Assembly: GCA_016709025.1 (NCBI GenBank)
Contig: JADJEQ010000003.1
Location: forward strand, 186,001-250,000
Source of the DNA: Bacteroidales bacterium
GTDB lineage: Bacteria; Bacteroidota; Bacteroidia; Bacteroidales; Lentimicrobiaceae
Direction of reading: 5' to 3'
DNA length: 64,000 nt
The translations under genes were made by a program, and so were the position numbers. The notes below the pieces were generated by a model. It saw only the letters and a list, made by a program, of their open reading frames with translations, was not told the origin of the DNA and made no database searches. Of the stretch, positions 48,001-56,209 are shown one piece after another (positions within the stretch are counted from its first letter, which is position 1; the number at the start of each line of letters is the position of its first letter).

Positions 48001-48655
48001 TGACGCGAACCTTGACAATGGGCGCACATGGGATTATGATCACAACGGAAGCTGGGCATCCTGGACCGAAGCCTACCTGATCAGGGCCATCGTTCAGTAT
48101 CCCGACGGATCAGTCCAGGAATTGACTGTTTCAAAACCTATTGAATCCGGAATAACCTATCTGACAAAATCGGACAGAAAAAAATCGGGCCAAGCAGGAA
48201 TGTCAACCCACAGTAAAAAATCGCGTGAACTCATGGGCTACAATGTTTACCGAAACGGATCTTTTATTGCCGGATTAGTACCCGTAACTGATTATTCTGA
48301 TCCTGATCTTGAAAACGGCAACTATAGCTATTATGTAACAGCGGTTTATTCAGAGGGCGAATCTGCTCCCTCAAACATTGTTGAAGTCCAGATAACGGGA
48401 GTTGGTACAGAAAACCTGATTACAGGGGACCAGTTTGATGTTTATCCGAATCCTGCTGAAGATGTCCTTAACGTCAGGTCTACTGAAGAAATAAACGCCC
48501 TCAGACTGATTGATGCCGGCGGAAATATTGTTTACGAAGCGAACAGCCCGGGAACTGGTTTCACAATCAACACGTCTGATCTAAAAAGTGGGTTATATCT
48601 TCTTAAGATTGACACTAAAAACGGTAGTTCGGTCAAAAAGATCAGTATTAGGTAA
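45092..48655 (+). CDS. Secreted C10 (streptopain-type) cysteine peptidase with T9SS sorting domain
   Basis: A 1187-residue multidomain exoprotein. A signal peptide (1-18) and a Spi-type propeptide (about 20-130) precede the C10 peptidase (about 140-380). The catalytic Cys180 lies in WTGCVATTM, His318 in GGHAWVCDGY, and the GWSG motif follows at 336-340. Next is a BNR-type propeller (about 390-720; repeated GGxTW turns, e.g. NGGETWTTG), an immunoglobulin-like domain (about 730-810) and fibronectin type III (about 830-1095) interrupted by a jelly-roll-like insertion. The T9SS type A sorting domain (about 1115-1187) reads DVYPNPAEDVLNVRS, then LKSGLYLLKI. It is a surface protease of the family that includes interpain and streptopain. 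Two terminators follow. Confidence 0.93.
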   Translation: MKRTLTLMLAIITVVAMANPVDKKVAERVAINHYAFYAPSSIHDFTLDGSFTTIYEGLSTYYTFTFTSGGFVMIAADDASIPVLGFSYEAEATTDFINPEAKAWLDNYNRQMVEISNSKLSNTETRPQWDKILNSQMEREILDVNPLLTTTWDQGCYYNALCPVETGAGGGSCNHAWTGCVATTMAQLMKYHAFPSTGIGYHSYTHETYGLQSANFSGTTYNFAAMPNNVTSNNASVATLMYHAGVSVNMQYAADGSGAFSEDVSFALVNFFNYAPSATLKSKTDYPVMADWWALLRNDLDAGLPVYYAGSSTASGGHAWVCDGYRLSDNKFHFNWGWSGSYNGYFAIGALNPGGNNFNDDNRIITGITPGNNPATWLIQNTGFTAASRGIGYVHAASSTVTWATAYDGSGTSATINEFTRTINGGETWTTGQVLGGTTYGLGNICALNENIAYVAVYNGVGNQDNTCGVYKTINGGQSWSHLTGALQGSTSFANNVYFWNEQEGMCHGDVKDGYFEIYTTVNGGTTWQRVPQANITGGTPVTGEGGWTSVIEATGDNSIMFGTNKGKVYISDDRGFHWRVTSTGITPATNGGINLIAFTDPDNGIVAQTQGTVAIKKTSNGGVSWETLTPNGPFLISDLMTVPGSANTYVSSGAAAGGTGVSYSFDGGLNWTYFGGTSSKQFLAGDFYDNTSGYVGGFNENQDNGGMFRMIGELGSAAAGAQIEVTPVEFNLTVNAGEIVSNPLNIGNYGDAALEWTIAIDPVTATWLSVAPTSGSTPVGEVSQPMVSFDASGLTAGDYIAIIVVSNNSINNPTVDIPVHLTVESVVLPAPFNLVATPVENTVNLTWTAPGGGIGITEELIYDDNGNFTGAYSYVGYAMSTHMSPAGPCQVLKLKYYTTLDGGDGSFNAEVYAWDDISGMPSNDLLYEIPAIAIDGDWLEVDVTAANLMVDGDFLVGFGSVNETTFVGYDANLDNGRTWDYDHNGSWASWTEAYLIRAIVQYPDGSVQELTVSKPIESGITYLTKSDRKKSGQAGMSTHSKKSRELMGYNVYRNGSFIAGLVPVTDYSDPDLENGNYSYYVTAVYSEGESAPSNIVEVQITGVGTENLITGDQFDVYPNPAEDVLNVRSTEEINALRLIDAGGNIVYEANSPGTGFTINTSDLKSGLYLLKIDTKNGSSVKKISIR

Positions 48656-48675
48656 GCCTGACAACCTTATTGAAA

Positions 48676-48708
48676 AATACTCCGTTTATTCCGGGGTATT
48701 TTTTTTAT
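48676..48708 (+). terminator. Intrinsic terminator of the C10 peptidase gene
   Basis: AATACTCCG pairs with CGGGGTATT (one wobble) across TTTATTC, then a T8 run. It begins 20 bp after the stop codon. Confidence 0.85.
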
Positions 48709-48825
48709 CCGGAATAGGGGTAAAACCGTTTTCGATTGTCTATATATTAGTTAGTTTAATTAGTTAGGCCGGAAGGTAAAACTCCCGGATAATTAAACGG
48801 ATAACCCCTCCTCAATCCCTGATTA

Positions 48826-48865
48826 AAAAGGCTGTTTCCCATCCAGAAACGGCCTTTTCTTTTTT
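48826..48865 (+). terminator. Second intrinsic terminator, orphan
   Basis: AAAAGGCTGTTTC / GAAACGGCCTTTT (13-bp stem with one wobble, loop CCATCCA), followed by a T-rich run. It lies 118 bp beyond the peptidase terminator with no gene between them. Confidence 0.75.
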
Positions 48866-48997
48866 ACCAGATTATTTTTTAGAGATACGGCATTTTAAAT
48901 AGCCACCGGGTATTTCAATATTAGCTATAGGGACACGACATGTAATGTCCCTAACTTATAAATTGATTATACTATGCCGGCAATTATGTAACCCCGG

Positions 48998-49215
48998 TTG
49001 GGGCGCGGGGGTGGGGGTTGCAGGCCCCCCCCCCCCCCCCGGGGGGCGGCGGGGGGGGGCGGGGGGGGGGGCCCGCCGGGGTGCCCCGCGAACCCCCCGC
49101 CGCCCCCCCCCCCCCGCCGGACAGTATTTTTCGGCCCCCGGGAAGAGGGGGCCGGTCTAGGAGCTAATTGTAAGAGCACACCTTGTTGGGGGGGCCCCCC
49201 CTCCCCCCCCCCCCC
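48998..49215. other. Probable sequence artefact: G/C homopolymer block
   Basis: Long mixed runs of C and G (for example 18 consecutive C) fill this block, quite unlike the AT-rich surroundings. AAGAGCACAC at 49172-49181 matches the core of an Illumina library adapter. Every ORF here encodes only Gly/Pro/Arg tracts, so I treat them as spurious. The argS 3' end runs into the block and cannot be trusted beyond about 49216. Confidence 0.75.
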
Positions 49216-51037
49216 TTAAAATGCTCAAAAAAATGTTCTTCTCAGGCTTATACTTTTTGCTTCCCAAAACTACATCTTCCGGAACTAGCATCCCCATTCC
49301 GTTTTTAATGACGATGGAAGTCATCTGAGAAATTGCCAGCCGCAATGAACGGCTTCCGGGGTTTTCTTCCTTCAGGATCGTCAGCTCATGATAAAACTGG
49401 TTGTACTCGCGGGCAACCTCAAAAAGATAATTCGCAATAATCGAAGGACTTAACTCTTTTGCAGCCAGTTCTACCATTTGCGGGAACTGATACAGCAATA
49501 TCAGGAGGTCTGATTCACTGGGGTGAAGGTTGTCAGCACCACTAAAAATGATATTGTCTCCGGCTTTACGCATAATGGATCGGATCCTGGCGTGGGTGTA
49601 TTGAATGAAAGGGCCGGTATTGCCATTAAAGTCAATGCTTTCGCGCGGATTAAAAGTCATATTCTTTTTGGGATCGACTTTCAGAATAAAGTATTTCAGC
49701 GCACCGAGACCGACCATGTTGTAAAGTGCTTCGGCTTCACTGCTGTTGAAATCCTCAATTTTACCCAACTCTTCGGTCATGGCCCTGGCAGTGGCTATCA
49801 TTTCATCCATCAGGTCATCGGCATCTACCACGGTACCTTCGCGCGATTTCATTTTACCTTCGGGCAATTCAACCATTCCGTATGATAAATGAAATATGCT
49901 GTCGGCCCAGGCACGGCCCATTTTTTTCATAATGAGCTTCAACACATCAAAATGGTAATTCTGCTCATTACCAACCACATAAATAAGTTTGTCGGGATTA
50001 TAATCATCGGCCCTGAGTTGGGCGGTACCCAGATCCTGGGTCATGTAGACCGAGGTACCATCGCTGCGAAGCAACAATTTCTCATCCAGGCCTTCATCAA
50101 TAAGGTTAATCCACACCGAACCATCTTCTTTGCGAAACAAAACGCCGGATTGAAGCCCTTCTTCCACAATTTTTTTACCCAGCAGGTAGGTTTGCGATTC
50201 GTAATAGATTTTATCGAAATTAACACCCAGCCGTTTGTAAGTCAGGTCAAACCCTTCGTATACCCAGCCATTCATGGTATTCCAGAGTTTCAGGGTTTCT
50301 TCATCGCGCGCCTCCCATTTCAGGAGCATTTCGCGGGCCTGAGTCATAAGGCCTGATGCTGCGGCAGCCTGTTCCTCAGTAAGACCTTTCTCCATCAAAG
50401 CCGACAGTTCCTCCTTATATTTACGGTCGAACATCACATAGAAGTCACCAACAAGTTTATCTCCTTTTTTACCTGATGATGGAGGGGTTTCACCATTCCC
50501 GTATAGTTTCCATGCCAGCATCGATTTGCAGATATGGATGCCACGATCGTTTACCAGGTTGACTTTGACAACATTTTTACCACTGGCTTTCAGTATCTGT
50601 GAAACTGAATAACCAAGCAGGTTGTTCCGGATATGTCCAAGGTGAAGCGGTTTGTTGGTGTTGGGTGATGAATATTCAACTACCACTGGGTTACCTGTGG
50701 CAGCTTCACTTTTACCATAACTGAATTCATTCTGATGTGTGATCAGAAACTGCATCCAGTATTCCGGTTTTATCCTGATGTTCAGGTAGCCTTTTACCAC
50801 GCCGAAACCCTCAGCTTCCGGCATCAGGGAAAGAATTTTGTTTCCTATCAGGCTGGCTGTTTCTTCTGGTGATTTTCTGGAGATTTTAAGCAATGGAAAA
50901 ACAACCAGTGAGAAATCTCCCTGATTGCGGAAAGCAGGGATTGTTCGCTGCACGGCAAGTAATGAAGGTTCAATCTGAGTGTTAAACAACTGGTTAACTG
51001 CATTTACTGCATGTCCGGCAAGAATATTTTCTATCAT
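49157..51037 (-). CDS. argS: Arginyl-tRNA synthetase, 3' end corrupted
   Basis: Charges tRNA-Arg with arginine, a cytosolic essential enzyme. From the ATG at 51037 (MIENILAGHAVNAV) it covers an N-terminal additional domain (about 1-95), the HIGH-type motif NKPLHLGHIRNNLLG (about 123-137), the KMSKS-equivalent GKMKSREGTVV and the C-terminal DALR anticodon-binding domain with TGPFIQYTHARI. The upstream in-frame ATG at 51163 is rejected because the promoter lies between. The usual class ending (…GIEVPERM-like) is not found: after GMGMLVPEDVV the frame continues into the G/C block and ends in Gly/Pro residues. True C terminus is uncertain. Confidence 0.93.
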   Translation of the reverse strand: MIENILAGHAVNAVNQLFNTQIEPSLLAVQRTIPAFRNQGDFSLVVFPLLKISRKSPEETASLIGNKILSLMPEAEGFGVVKGYLNIRIKPEYWMQFLITHQNEFSYGKSEAATGNPVVVEYSSPNTNKPLHLGHIRNNLLGYSVSQILKASGKNVVKVNLVNDRGIHICKSMLAWKLYGNGETPPSSGKKGDKLVGDFYVMFDRKYKEELSALMEKGLTEEQAAAASGLMTQAREMLLKWEARDEETLKLWNTMNGWVYEGFDLTYKRLGVNFDKIYYESQTYLLGKKIVEEGLQSGVLFRKEDGSVWINLIDEGLDEKLLLRSDGTSVYMTQDLGTAQLRADDYNPDKLIYVVGNEQNYHFDVLKLIMKKMGRAWADSIFHLSYGMVELPEGKMKSREGTVVDADDLMDEMIATARAMTEELGKIEDFNSSEAEALYNMVGLGALKYFILKVDPKKNMTFNPRESIDFNGNTGPFIQYTHARIRSIMRKAGDNIIFSGADNLHPSESDLLILLYQFPQMVELAAKELSPSIIANYLFEVAREYNQFYHELTILKEENPGSRSLRLAISQMTSIVIKNGMGMLVPEDVVLGSKKYKPEKNIFLSILRGGGGGGAPPTRCALTISS

Positions 51038-51060
51038 GAAGGTTCGGTTGAAAAGACTGG

Positions 51061-51068
51061 CAAAATTA
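51061..51068 (-). promoter_or_regulatory. -7 promoter element for argS (TAATTTTG)
   Basis: Exact TAnnTTTG on the minus strand; leader of about 17 nt to the ATG at 51037, which supports that start. Confidence 0.65.
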
Positions 51069-51300
51069 ACTGATTTTTCTTCAAAAGTCTTATTCTTATT
51101 GCCTTTAACCAAATTGAAGACAATTACATAATTGAACTTTCTCAAGGCAATGGTAATCTGCAATTATTTCCAGGTTAGAAAGTATCTTATTTGAGCGGTG
51201 TTTCGATGCATTCAATTCCCTCAAACAGGGGCAGCAACATATTGCTTTATTCATATTATTTATGAATAAGCAATAAACAGAAAAATATTTTGTCAAACCA

Positions 51301-51329
51301 TTGCCGCTATACTTAAACCTTTATATTTG
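51301..51329 (+). promoter_or_regulatory. Promoter candidate: TTG, 18-bp spacer, TATATTTG
   Basis: TATATTTG at 51322-51329 fits TAnnTTTG, with TTG at 51301-51303. The leader to the GTPase start at 51461 is about 125 nt and contains a small hairpin (CAGAC GC CAGTCTG at about 51374). No other gene between argS and this one. Confidence 0.55.
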
Positions 51330-51460
51330 CAACGGTTTTTTTGCGGCAGGTTGCCGGTAAAGGTTCTTAAAGCAGACGCCAGTCTGCCCGGGCCCGTAAA
51401 AGAGCTGAAATACGCTAAATGCTGAATTTCACTCAATTAACAATACAAAAACCAATACCA

Positions 51461-52801
51461 ATGAAAAAAAATGTAATTATCATCGGAGCCGCCGGAAGGG
51501 ACTTCCACAATTTCAACACCTATTTTAGAGGCAATACCGGTTACAATGTAGTTGCTTTTACTGCAGCCCAGATTCCTGATATTGATGGCCGCAAGTACCC
51601 GAAAGAACTTGCCGGAGAAGATCTTTATCCTGCAGGAATTCCGATTTTTGCTGAATCTGATCTTCCAAAACTCATCAAAGACCTTAAAGTTGATGACTGT
51701 ATATTTTCATACAGCGATGTTCCTTACCCAAGGGTAATGACCATGAGTGCCATCGTAAATGCTGCCGGTGCCAATTTTATGCTGCTGGGTCCTAAAGACA
51801 CAATGGTAAAGAGCACCAAACCTGTGATTGCAGTTGGAGCTACCCGCACCGGTTGTGGCAAAAGCCAGACCAGTCGTCGCATCATCGAGATTCTGATGGA
51901 AAAAGGGCTGAAGGTAGTTGCTATCCGTCATCCAATGCCTTATGGCGACCTGAATGCACAGAAAGTTCAGCGCTTTGCTACTGTTGAAGACCTGAAAAAA
52001 CACAAATGCACCATTGAAGAAATGGAAGAATACGAACCTCATGTAGTTCGTGGCAATGTTATTTATGCCGGTGTTGATTATGAGGCCATTGTGCGCGCTG
52101 CTGAGGTTGACCCCGATGGTTGCGATGTGATTCTGTGGGATGGTGGAAACAATGACTTCCCCTTCTACAAACCCGACCTTATGATTGGCGTTGCTGACCC
52201 ACTCCGTCCGGGAGCCGAAGTCAGTTATTATCCGGGAGAAGTTGTTGCCCGTATTTCCGACGTAATCGTTATCAATAAAATAGACTCTGCCAGCCTTGAG
52301 AACATCAATGCTGTTCGTGCCAACCTGGCCAGGATCAACCCGACCGCTGTTGTTGTTGATGGAGCTTCGCCGCTTACCGTTGACAAACCAGAACTTATCC
52401 GCGGTAAACGCGTGCTAGTGGTAGAAGATGGTCCAACACTAACCCACGGCGAAATGAAAATCGGTGCCGGTGTGGTTGCCGCCCTGAAATTCGGTGCAGG
52501 TGAACTGGTTGACCCCCGTCCATTCACCGTTGGTAAACTCAGCGAAACTTTCCGGATCTATCCTAACATAGGCACCTTACTTCCGGCAATGGGATACGGA
52601 GACGAGCAGGTGCGTGACCTTGAAAAGACAATTGAAAACACCCCGTGTGATACAGTTGTTATTGCTACGCCGATTGATCTTAGCAGAATTGTAAAAATCA
52701 ACAAGCCAATGGTCAAAGTTGGCTATGATCTGCAGGAGATCGGAACTCCCAACCTCACCGGTATCCTTGATGAATTTGTTAAAAAACACAACCTGGTATA
52801 G
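51461..52801 (+). CDS. Cyclic 2,3-diphosphoglycerate synthetase-like P-loop protein
   Basis: About 446 residues from the ATG at 51461, the first codon of MKKNVIIIGAAGRDFHNF. It has an N-terminal Rossmann-like region (1-120), then a GTPase/ATPase-type domain with P-loop GATRTGCGKSQTSRRI (about 128-143), a switch region DGCDVILWDGGNNDFP, and VINKIDSAS resembling NKxD. Sequences of this type are annotated as cyclic 2,3-diphosphoglycerate synthetase after the archaeal thermoadaptation enzyme. Whether a mesophilic Bacteroidota makes that metabolite is unknown. Another possibility is a nucleotide-driven metabolic or chaperone role. Terminator immediately follows; pyrBI is next on the same strand but separate. 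Confidence 0.85.
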   Translation: MKKNVIIIGAAGRDFHNFNTYFRGNTGYNVVAFTAAQIPDIDGRKYPKELAGEDLYPAGIPIFAESDLPKLIKDLKVDDCIFSYSDVPYPRVMTMSAIVNAAGANFMLLGPKDTMVKSTKPVIAVGATRTGCGKSQTSRRIIEILMEKGLKVVAIRHPMPYGDLNAQKVQRFATVEDLKKHKCTIEEMEEYEPHVVRGNVIYAGVDYEAIVRAAEVDPDGCDVILWDGGNNDFPFYKPDLMIGVADPLRPGAEVSYYPGEVVARISDVIVINKIDSASLENINAVRANLARINPTAVVVDGASPLTVDKPELIRGKRVLVVEDGPTLTHGEMKIGAGVVAALKFGAGELVDPRPFTVGKLSETFRIYPNIGTLLPAMGYGDEQVRDLEKTIENTPCDTVVIATPIDLSRIVKINKPMVKVGYDLQEIGTPNLTGILDEFVKKHNLV

Positions 52802-52809
52802 TAATTCAG

Positions 52810-52836
52810 AGCCCCGCTAAGCGGGGCTTTTTTTTT
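52810..52836 (+). terminator. Intrinsic terminator of the GTPase-like gene
   Basis: AGCCCCGC / GCGGGGCT stem with a TAA loop, followed by a run of nine T. It starts 9 bp after the stop codon. Confidence 0.92.
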
Positions 52837-52878
52837 AACACTTTATGAACAATGGATTACTTAAAACCGGATGTTAAG

Positions 52879-52886
52879 TACTTTTG
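52879..52886 (+). promoter_or_regulatory. -7 promoter element for pyrBI (TACTTTTG)
   Basis: Exact TAnnTTTG match 34 bp before the pyrB ATG. No pyrimidine-sensing attenuator (no leader peptide or terminator/antiterminator pair) is visible in this short leader. Confidence 0.65.
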
Positions 52887-52919
52887 CAAAAATGAAAAAT
52901 TCCTAATCCAACATAAATC

Positions 52920-53828
52920 ATGAAAAACCGGAGCTTAGTTTCTATCACTGACTACACAAAAGCAGAGTACCTTAAAATACTCGATCTGGCTGAAGAATTC
53001 GAAAAGAAGCCGACGCAGAAAATACTGGAAGACTTCGTGGTGGCCACACTGTTTTTTGAACCATCCACCCGAACCCGACTGAGTTTTGAAAGTGCAGCAT
53101 CAAGGCTGGGGGCCAAGGTCATTGGCTTTTCAGATGCATCTAATTCCAGTGTATCGAAAGGTGAGTCACTGAAAGACACCATCCTGACTGTGAGCAATTA
53201 CAGCGACATCATTGTTATGCGGCATCCAAGAGAAGGAAGCGCCCGTTTCGCCAGTGAAGTGGCAGGGGTTCCGGTTATCAATGCAGGTGACGGCGGCAAC
53301 CAGCATCCGACTCAGTGTCTGCTCGATCTTTACAGCATACGCAAAACCCAGGGAAAACTCGACGGCCTCAACATTGCCTTTGTGGGTGATCTCAAATACG
53401 GAAGAACTGTACATTCTGATGTAATGGCTCTCTGCAATTTCGACACAACTTTTCACCTGGTTTCACCGGTAGAACTTAAACTGCCGAGCTATGTGAAAAT
53501 GCACATCAAGAACAATAACCTGAAATATCACCAATATACCGATCTGAATGATGTGATTGCAACTGCTGACATCATTTACATGACCCGGATTCAAAAGGAG
53601 CGGTTCTCAGATCCGATAGAATATGAGAAAGTTAAAAATGCTTACATCCTCACAGCCAGTATGCTACAGGGCTGCAAGGAAAATATGCGTGTACTTCATC
53701 CACTGCCCAGGGTTAATGAGATCACCGAGGATGTTGACAGCACCAGCCAGGCCTACTATTTTCAGCAGGCAAAGAACGGAGTATATGTAAGGCAGGCACT
53801 TTTGGCCACCATTCTTGGAGTGAAGTAA
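52920..53828 (+). CDS. pyrB: Aspartate carbamoyltransferase, catalytic subunit
   Basis: Joins carbamoyl phosphate and aspartate to form N-carbamoyl-aspartate, the committed step of pyrimidine synthesis. 302 residues show the carbamoyl-phosphate loop FFEPSTRTRLSFE, the 80s-loop equivalent SNSSVSKGESLKDT, the active-site MRHPREGSARFA and HPTQCLLDLYS segments, and the aspartate loop LHPLPRVNEI. The regulatory subunit pyrI follows, indicating the allosteric dodecamer (class B) form sensitive to nucleotide effectors. Firm identification. Confidence 0.97.
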   Translation: MKNRSLVSITDYTKAEYLKILDLAEEFEKKPTQKILEDFVVATLFFEPSTRTRLSFESAASRLGAKVIGFSDASNSSVSKGESLKDTILTVSNYSDIIVMRHPREGSARFASEVAGVPVINAGDGGNQHPTQCLLDLYSIRKTQGKLDGLNIAFVGDLKYGRTVHSDVMALCNFDTTFHLVSPVELKLPSYVKMHIKNNNLKYHQYTDLNDVIATADIIYMTRIQKERFSDPIEYEKVKNAYILTASMLQGCKENMRVLHPLPRVNEITEDVDSTSQAYYFQQAKNGVYVRQALLATILGVK

Positions 53829-53857
53829 ACAGGTTGGAACCATCAAATCTTAAAACA

Positions 53858-54325
53858 ATGGAAAACGAAAATATCAGAAAAGAGTTGGTTGTTTCAGCCA
53901 TCGAGAACGGAACCGTAATCGATCATATCCCTTCGAAAAGTGTTTTCAGGGTTGTGAAAATGCTGAATCTCGATGAAACAGGAACCCAGGTAACGATTGG
54001 ACTGAACCTAAACAGCAGTAAATACGGCAAAAAAGGCATTATCAAAGTAAGTGATGTCTTTTTTGAAAAGCAGGAGATCAACAAAATCGCGCTGATTGCC
54101 CCGATTGCCACCCTCATCATTATCAAAGACTATAAAGTCATTGAAAAAAGGCGTGTTGAGGTTCCCGATGTTATTCGCAGGATTGTTAAATGCGTGAATC
54201 CGAATTGCATTACCAACCAGGAAAATGTGAGTACCAGATTCAGCGTAATTGATAAGGAGGATCTAAAACTTCAATGTCATTATTGTGAGAAAATTACTGC
54301 TAAAAACAATATTGTAATTTTGTAA
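53858..54325 (+). CDS. pyrI: Aspartate carbamoyltransferase, regulatory subunit
   Basis: Allosteric subunit of the pyrB enzyme; binds nucleotide effectors and organises the holoenzyme. About 155 residues from the ATG at 53858 (MENENIRKELVVSAIENGTVIDHI). A TTG at 53834 would add eight residues and is less likely. The C-terminal zinc site has four Cys as CVNPNCITNQ…LQCHYC spacing, and the effector domain includes TQVTIGLNLNSSKYGKKG. It lies 29 bp after pyrB and is followed by a terminator, so pyrBI form a two-gene operon. Confidence 0.95.
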   Translation: MENENIRKELVVSAIENGTVIDHIPSKSVFRVVKMLNLDETGTQVTIGLNLNSSKYGKKGIIKVSDVFFEKQEINKIALIAPIATLIIIKDYKVIEKRRVEVPDVIRRIVKCVNPNCITNQENVSTRFSVIDKEDLKLQCHYCEKITAKNNIVIL

Positions 54326-54344
54326 TAACCGGAAAGCAGTTTTT

Positions 54345-54389
54345 AAGCCCTGCCGAACCGGATAACATGCCGGAAAGGCGGGGTTTTTT
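54345..54389 (+). terminator. Intrinsic terminator of pyrBI
   Basis: AGCCCTGCC pairs with GGCGGGGTT (wobbles). An inner stem CCGG…CCGG sits in the loop, and TTTTTT follows. Confidence 0.75.
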
Positions 54390-54410
54390 CATCCAAATCA
54401 ACCAAGTAAA

Positions 54411-55658
54411 ATGAAAAAACAATTTTTAAGTATCTGCTTTATTTCCCTGGTGCTTGCAGTGTCGGCCCAGGATACCAAAACTTCAAAAGGCGTTTTCAGG
54501 TTCTATGAACCGGGCTATTATCAAAATTCAATTCTGAAAGGGATTGAGAAGTATGAAAGTACAGTTGAAACTGTTAAACTGGCCGGCACCTTTAAGCTTG
54601 ACCCGGCCGGACTTGCTATTCCCACCGATAAAAGCACTTTCAAAACCATCTGGCATCTGCCACCGGTTTCACAGGGCAATACCAATACCTGCTGGAGCTA
54701 TTCAGCTACATCGATGCTTGAATCGGAAATTTACCGGCTTTCAAGACAAGAGGTGAAGTTATCGGAGATGTTCACCGCTTATTGCGAATACATCGAACGG
54801 GCAGAACAGTTCGTGAGAACCCGCGGTAAAATAAATATAGGTGAGGGTTCGGAAATGAATGCCGTGATCAAGGTGATGAAAAAATATGGAGCCCTGCCCT
54901 ATTCAGCCTATTCAGGACTTTTACCTGGTCAGGAATTTCAGTCGCATGAGAAGATGTTTAACGAGATTAAAGCTTTTCTGGATGGCCTGAAATCCCGCAA
55001 TGCCTGGGATGAAGTTACTGCGGTGAATACAGTAAAAAGCATTATGAACCATTATATGGGCCAACCACCCGCAACAGTTAACATCAAAGGAAAAGATTAT
55101 ACTCCCGGGCAGTATCTCTCCGAGATTCTCCGCATCAATCCCGGTGATTATGTTGATGTTTTATCTTACATGCAACAGCCATACTGGAAACAGGTAATTT
55201 TTGAAGTTCCGGATAACTGGTGGAACGATGCCAGCTACTATAATATTCCGTTGGATGACTATATGAAGATTCTGAAAAAGGCTCTGAAATCAGGTATTAC
55301 AGTTTCCATAGCCGGTGATGTTTCCGAAGCCGGTTTTCTGGCACGTGAAGCCAATGCCGCGATGGTGCCGTCATTTGACATTCCATCATCTGCCATTGAT
55401 GAAAATGCCCGTCAATTCCGTTTCAGCAACGGAACCACTACCGACGATCATGGTTTGCATGTAATCGGGTACCAGGAAAAAGACGGAATTACCTGGTTTC
55501 TGTTTAAGGATTCAGGTGCAGGTTCAAGAACCGGTGGACTGGAAAAAAATCTTAATTTCGGTTACTACTTTGTTCACGAAGACTACGTTAAGTTGAAAAT
55601 GATGACCTTCCTCGTCAATAAAGAGGTGATGAAGGATTTGTTGCCAAAGTTTAAATAA
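54411..55658 (+). CDS. Secreted C1-like cysteine peptidase (bleomycin hydrolase/aminopeptidase C type)
   Basis: A 415-residue papain-fold protein with a signal peptide (1-20, ending VSAQ), so exported, unlike classical cytosolic bleomycin hydrolases. The catalytic Cys94 lies in GNTNTCWSYSATSMLE, preceded by an oxyanion Gln (SQGNT). The catalytic His is in DDHGLHVIGYQ near 365. At the usual Asn position the sequence reads LFKDSGAGSR where C1 enzymes carry NSWG, so the third catalytic residue is altered. Peptidase activity is therefore probable but not certain. Stands alone after the pyrBI terminator; its stop is followed by a long low-complexity tract. Confidence 0.87.
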   Translation: MKKQFLSICFISLVLAVSAQDTKTSKGVFRFYEPGYYQNSILKGIEKYESTVETVKLAGTFKLDPAGLAIPTDKSTFKTIWHLPPVSQGNTNTCWSYSATSMLESEIYRLSRQEVKLSEMFTAYCEYIERAEQFVRTRGKINIGEGSEMNAVIKVMKKYGALPYSAYSGLLPGQEFQSHEKMFNEIKAFLDGLKSRNAWDEVTAVNTVKSIMNHYMGQPPATVNIKGKDYTPGQYLSEILRINPGDYVDVLSYMQQPYWKQVIFEVPDNWWNDASYYNIPLDDYMKILKKALKSGITVSIAGDVSEAGFLAREANAAMVPSFDIPSSAIDENARQFRFSNGTTTDDHGLHVIGYQEKDGITWFLFKDSGAGSRTGGLEKNLNFGYYFVHEDYVKLKMMTFLVNKEVMKDLLPKFK

Positions 55659-55659
55659 T

Positions 55660-56050
55660 GGCATGGAGCATGGGGCACAGGGCTCAGAGCACAGGGCACA
55701 GGGCACAGGGCATGGGGCTTGGATTTATTTGAAAAATTTCGTCTCTTTAGCAGCAGACACGGAGACAAGGAGAAATGGGGACAAGGAGAAGTTATACTAC
55801 CAGATTTGACTGACCATAAGCCTTTAGCCATAAACCAATCTGTTATGTTTTGAAGGTATTTGGAAATTGGGAATTGGGTTTCTCCTTGTCTCCCGCTCCC
55901 CTTGTCAGATTCTATATTGCAGAATTTTCCGGTGAATGGCTCAGGGCGCAGAGCTCAGAGCATGGAGCATGGGAGGTCCTTGTACGGCGGAGTCAAGTAC
56001 GTCTCGTCCTTTGCACAGGGCACAAGGCTCAGAGTTCAGGGTAAAATAGA
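55660..56050 (+). repeat. Low-complexity word tract (GGGCACA, GCATGGGGCA, ACAAGGAGACAAGG) with inverted arms
   Basis: Begins at the peptidase stop codon with GGCATGGAGCATGGGGCAC and GGGCACAGGGC words, all purine-rich on the sense strand. An ACAAGGAG arm near 55755-55790 is mirrored by CTCCTTGTCTCCC near 55880-55905. The same vocabulary recurs at 61.56-61.88 kb. Nothing coding is supported. Confidence 0.85.
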
Positions 56051-56139
56051 AAGGTAGTTTAACTGTGTCAGGTCTTTATCATCCTTTATCTTTGAGCCTT
56101 TGGTGCACCTTTTCGGAAAACATTACATTGAAGAGGTCA

Positions 56140-56192
56140 TTGTATATTGCCAACTTCTTTTTGCCAACTGCCAATTGCCAACTGCCAACTTT
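56140..56192 (+). repeat. TTGCCAACTGCCA word tract before the AlbA gene
   Basis: Imperfect repeats of TTGCCAACTGCCAATTGCC. An upstream ATG at 56147 would translate this tract into the AlbA protein, which I reject. The same word is much expanded at 57.36-57.75 kb. Confidence 0.75.
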
Positions 56193-56209
56193 TTGTATTT
56201 AACTTTTTT

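Noticed and set aside
48945..49219. Gly/Pro-rich ORFs on both strands in the G/C block
   Set aside because: They only translate G/C homopolymers of an apparent artefact.
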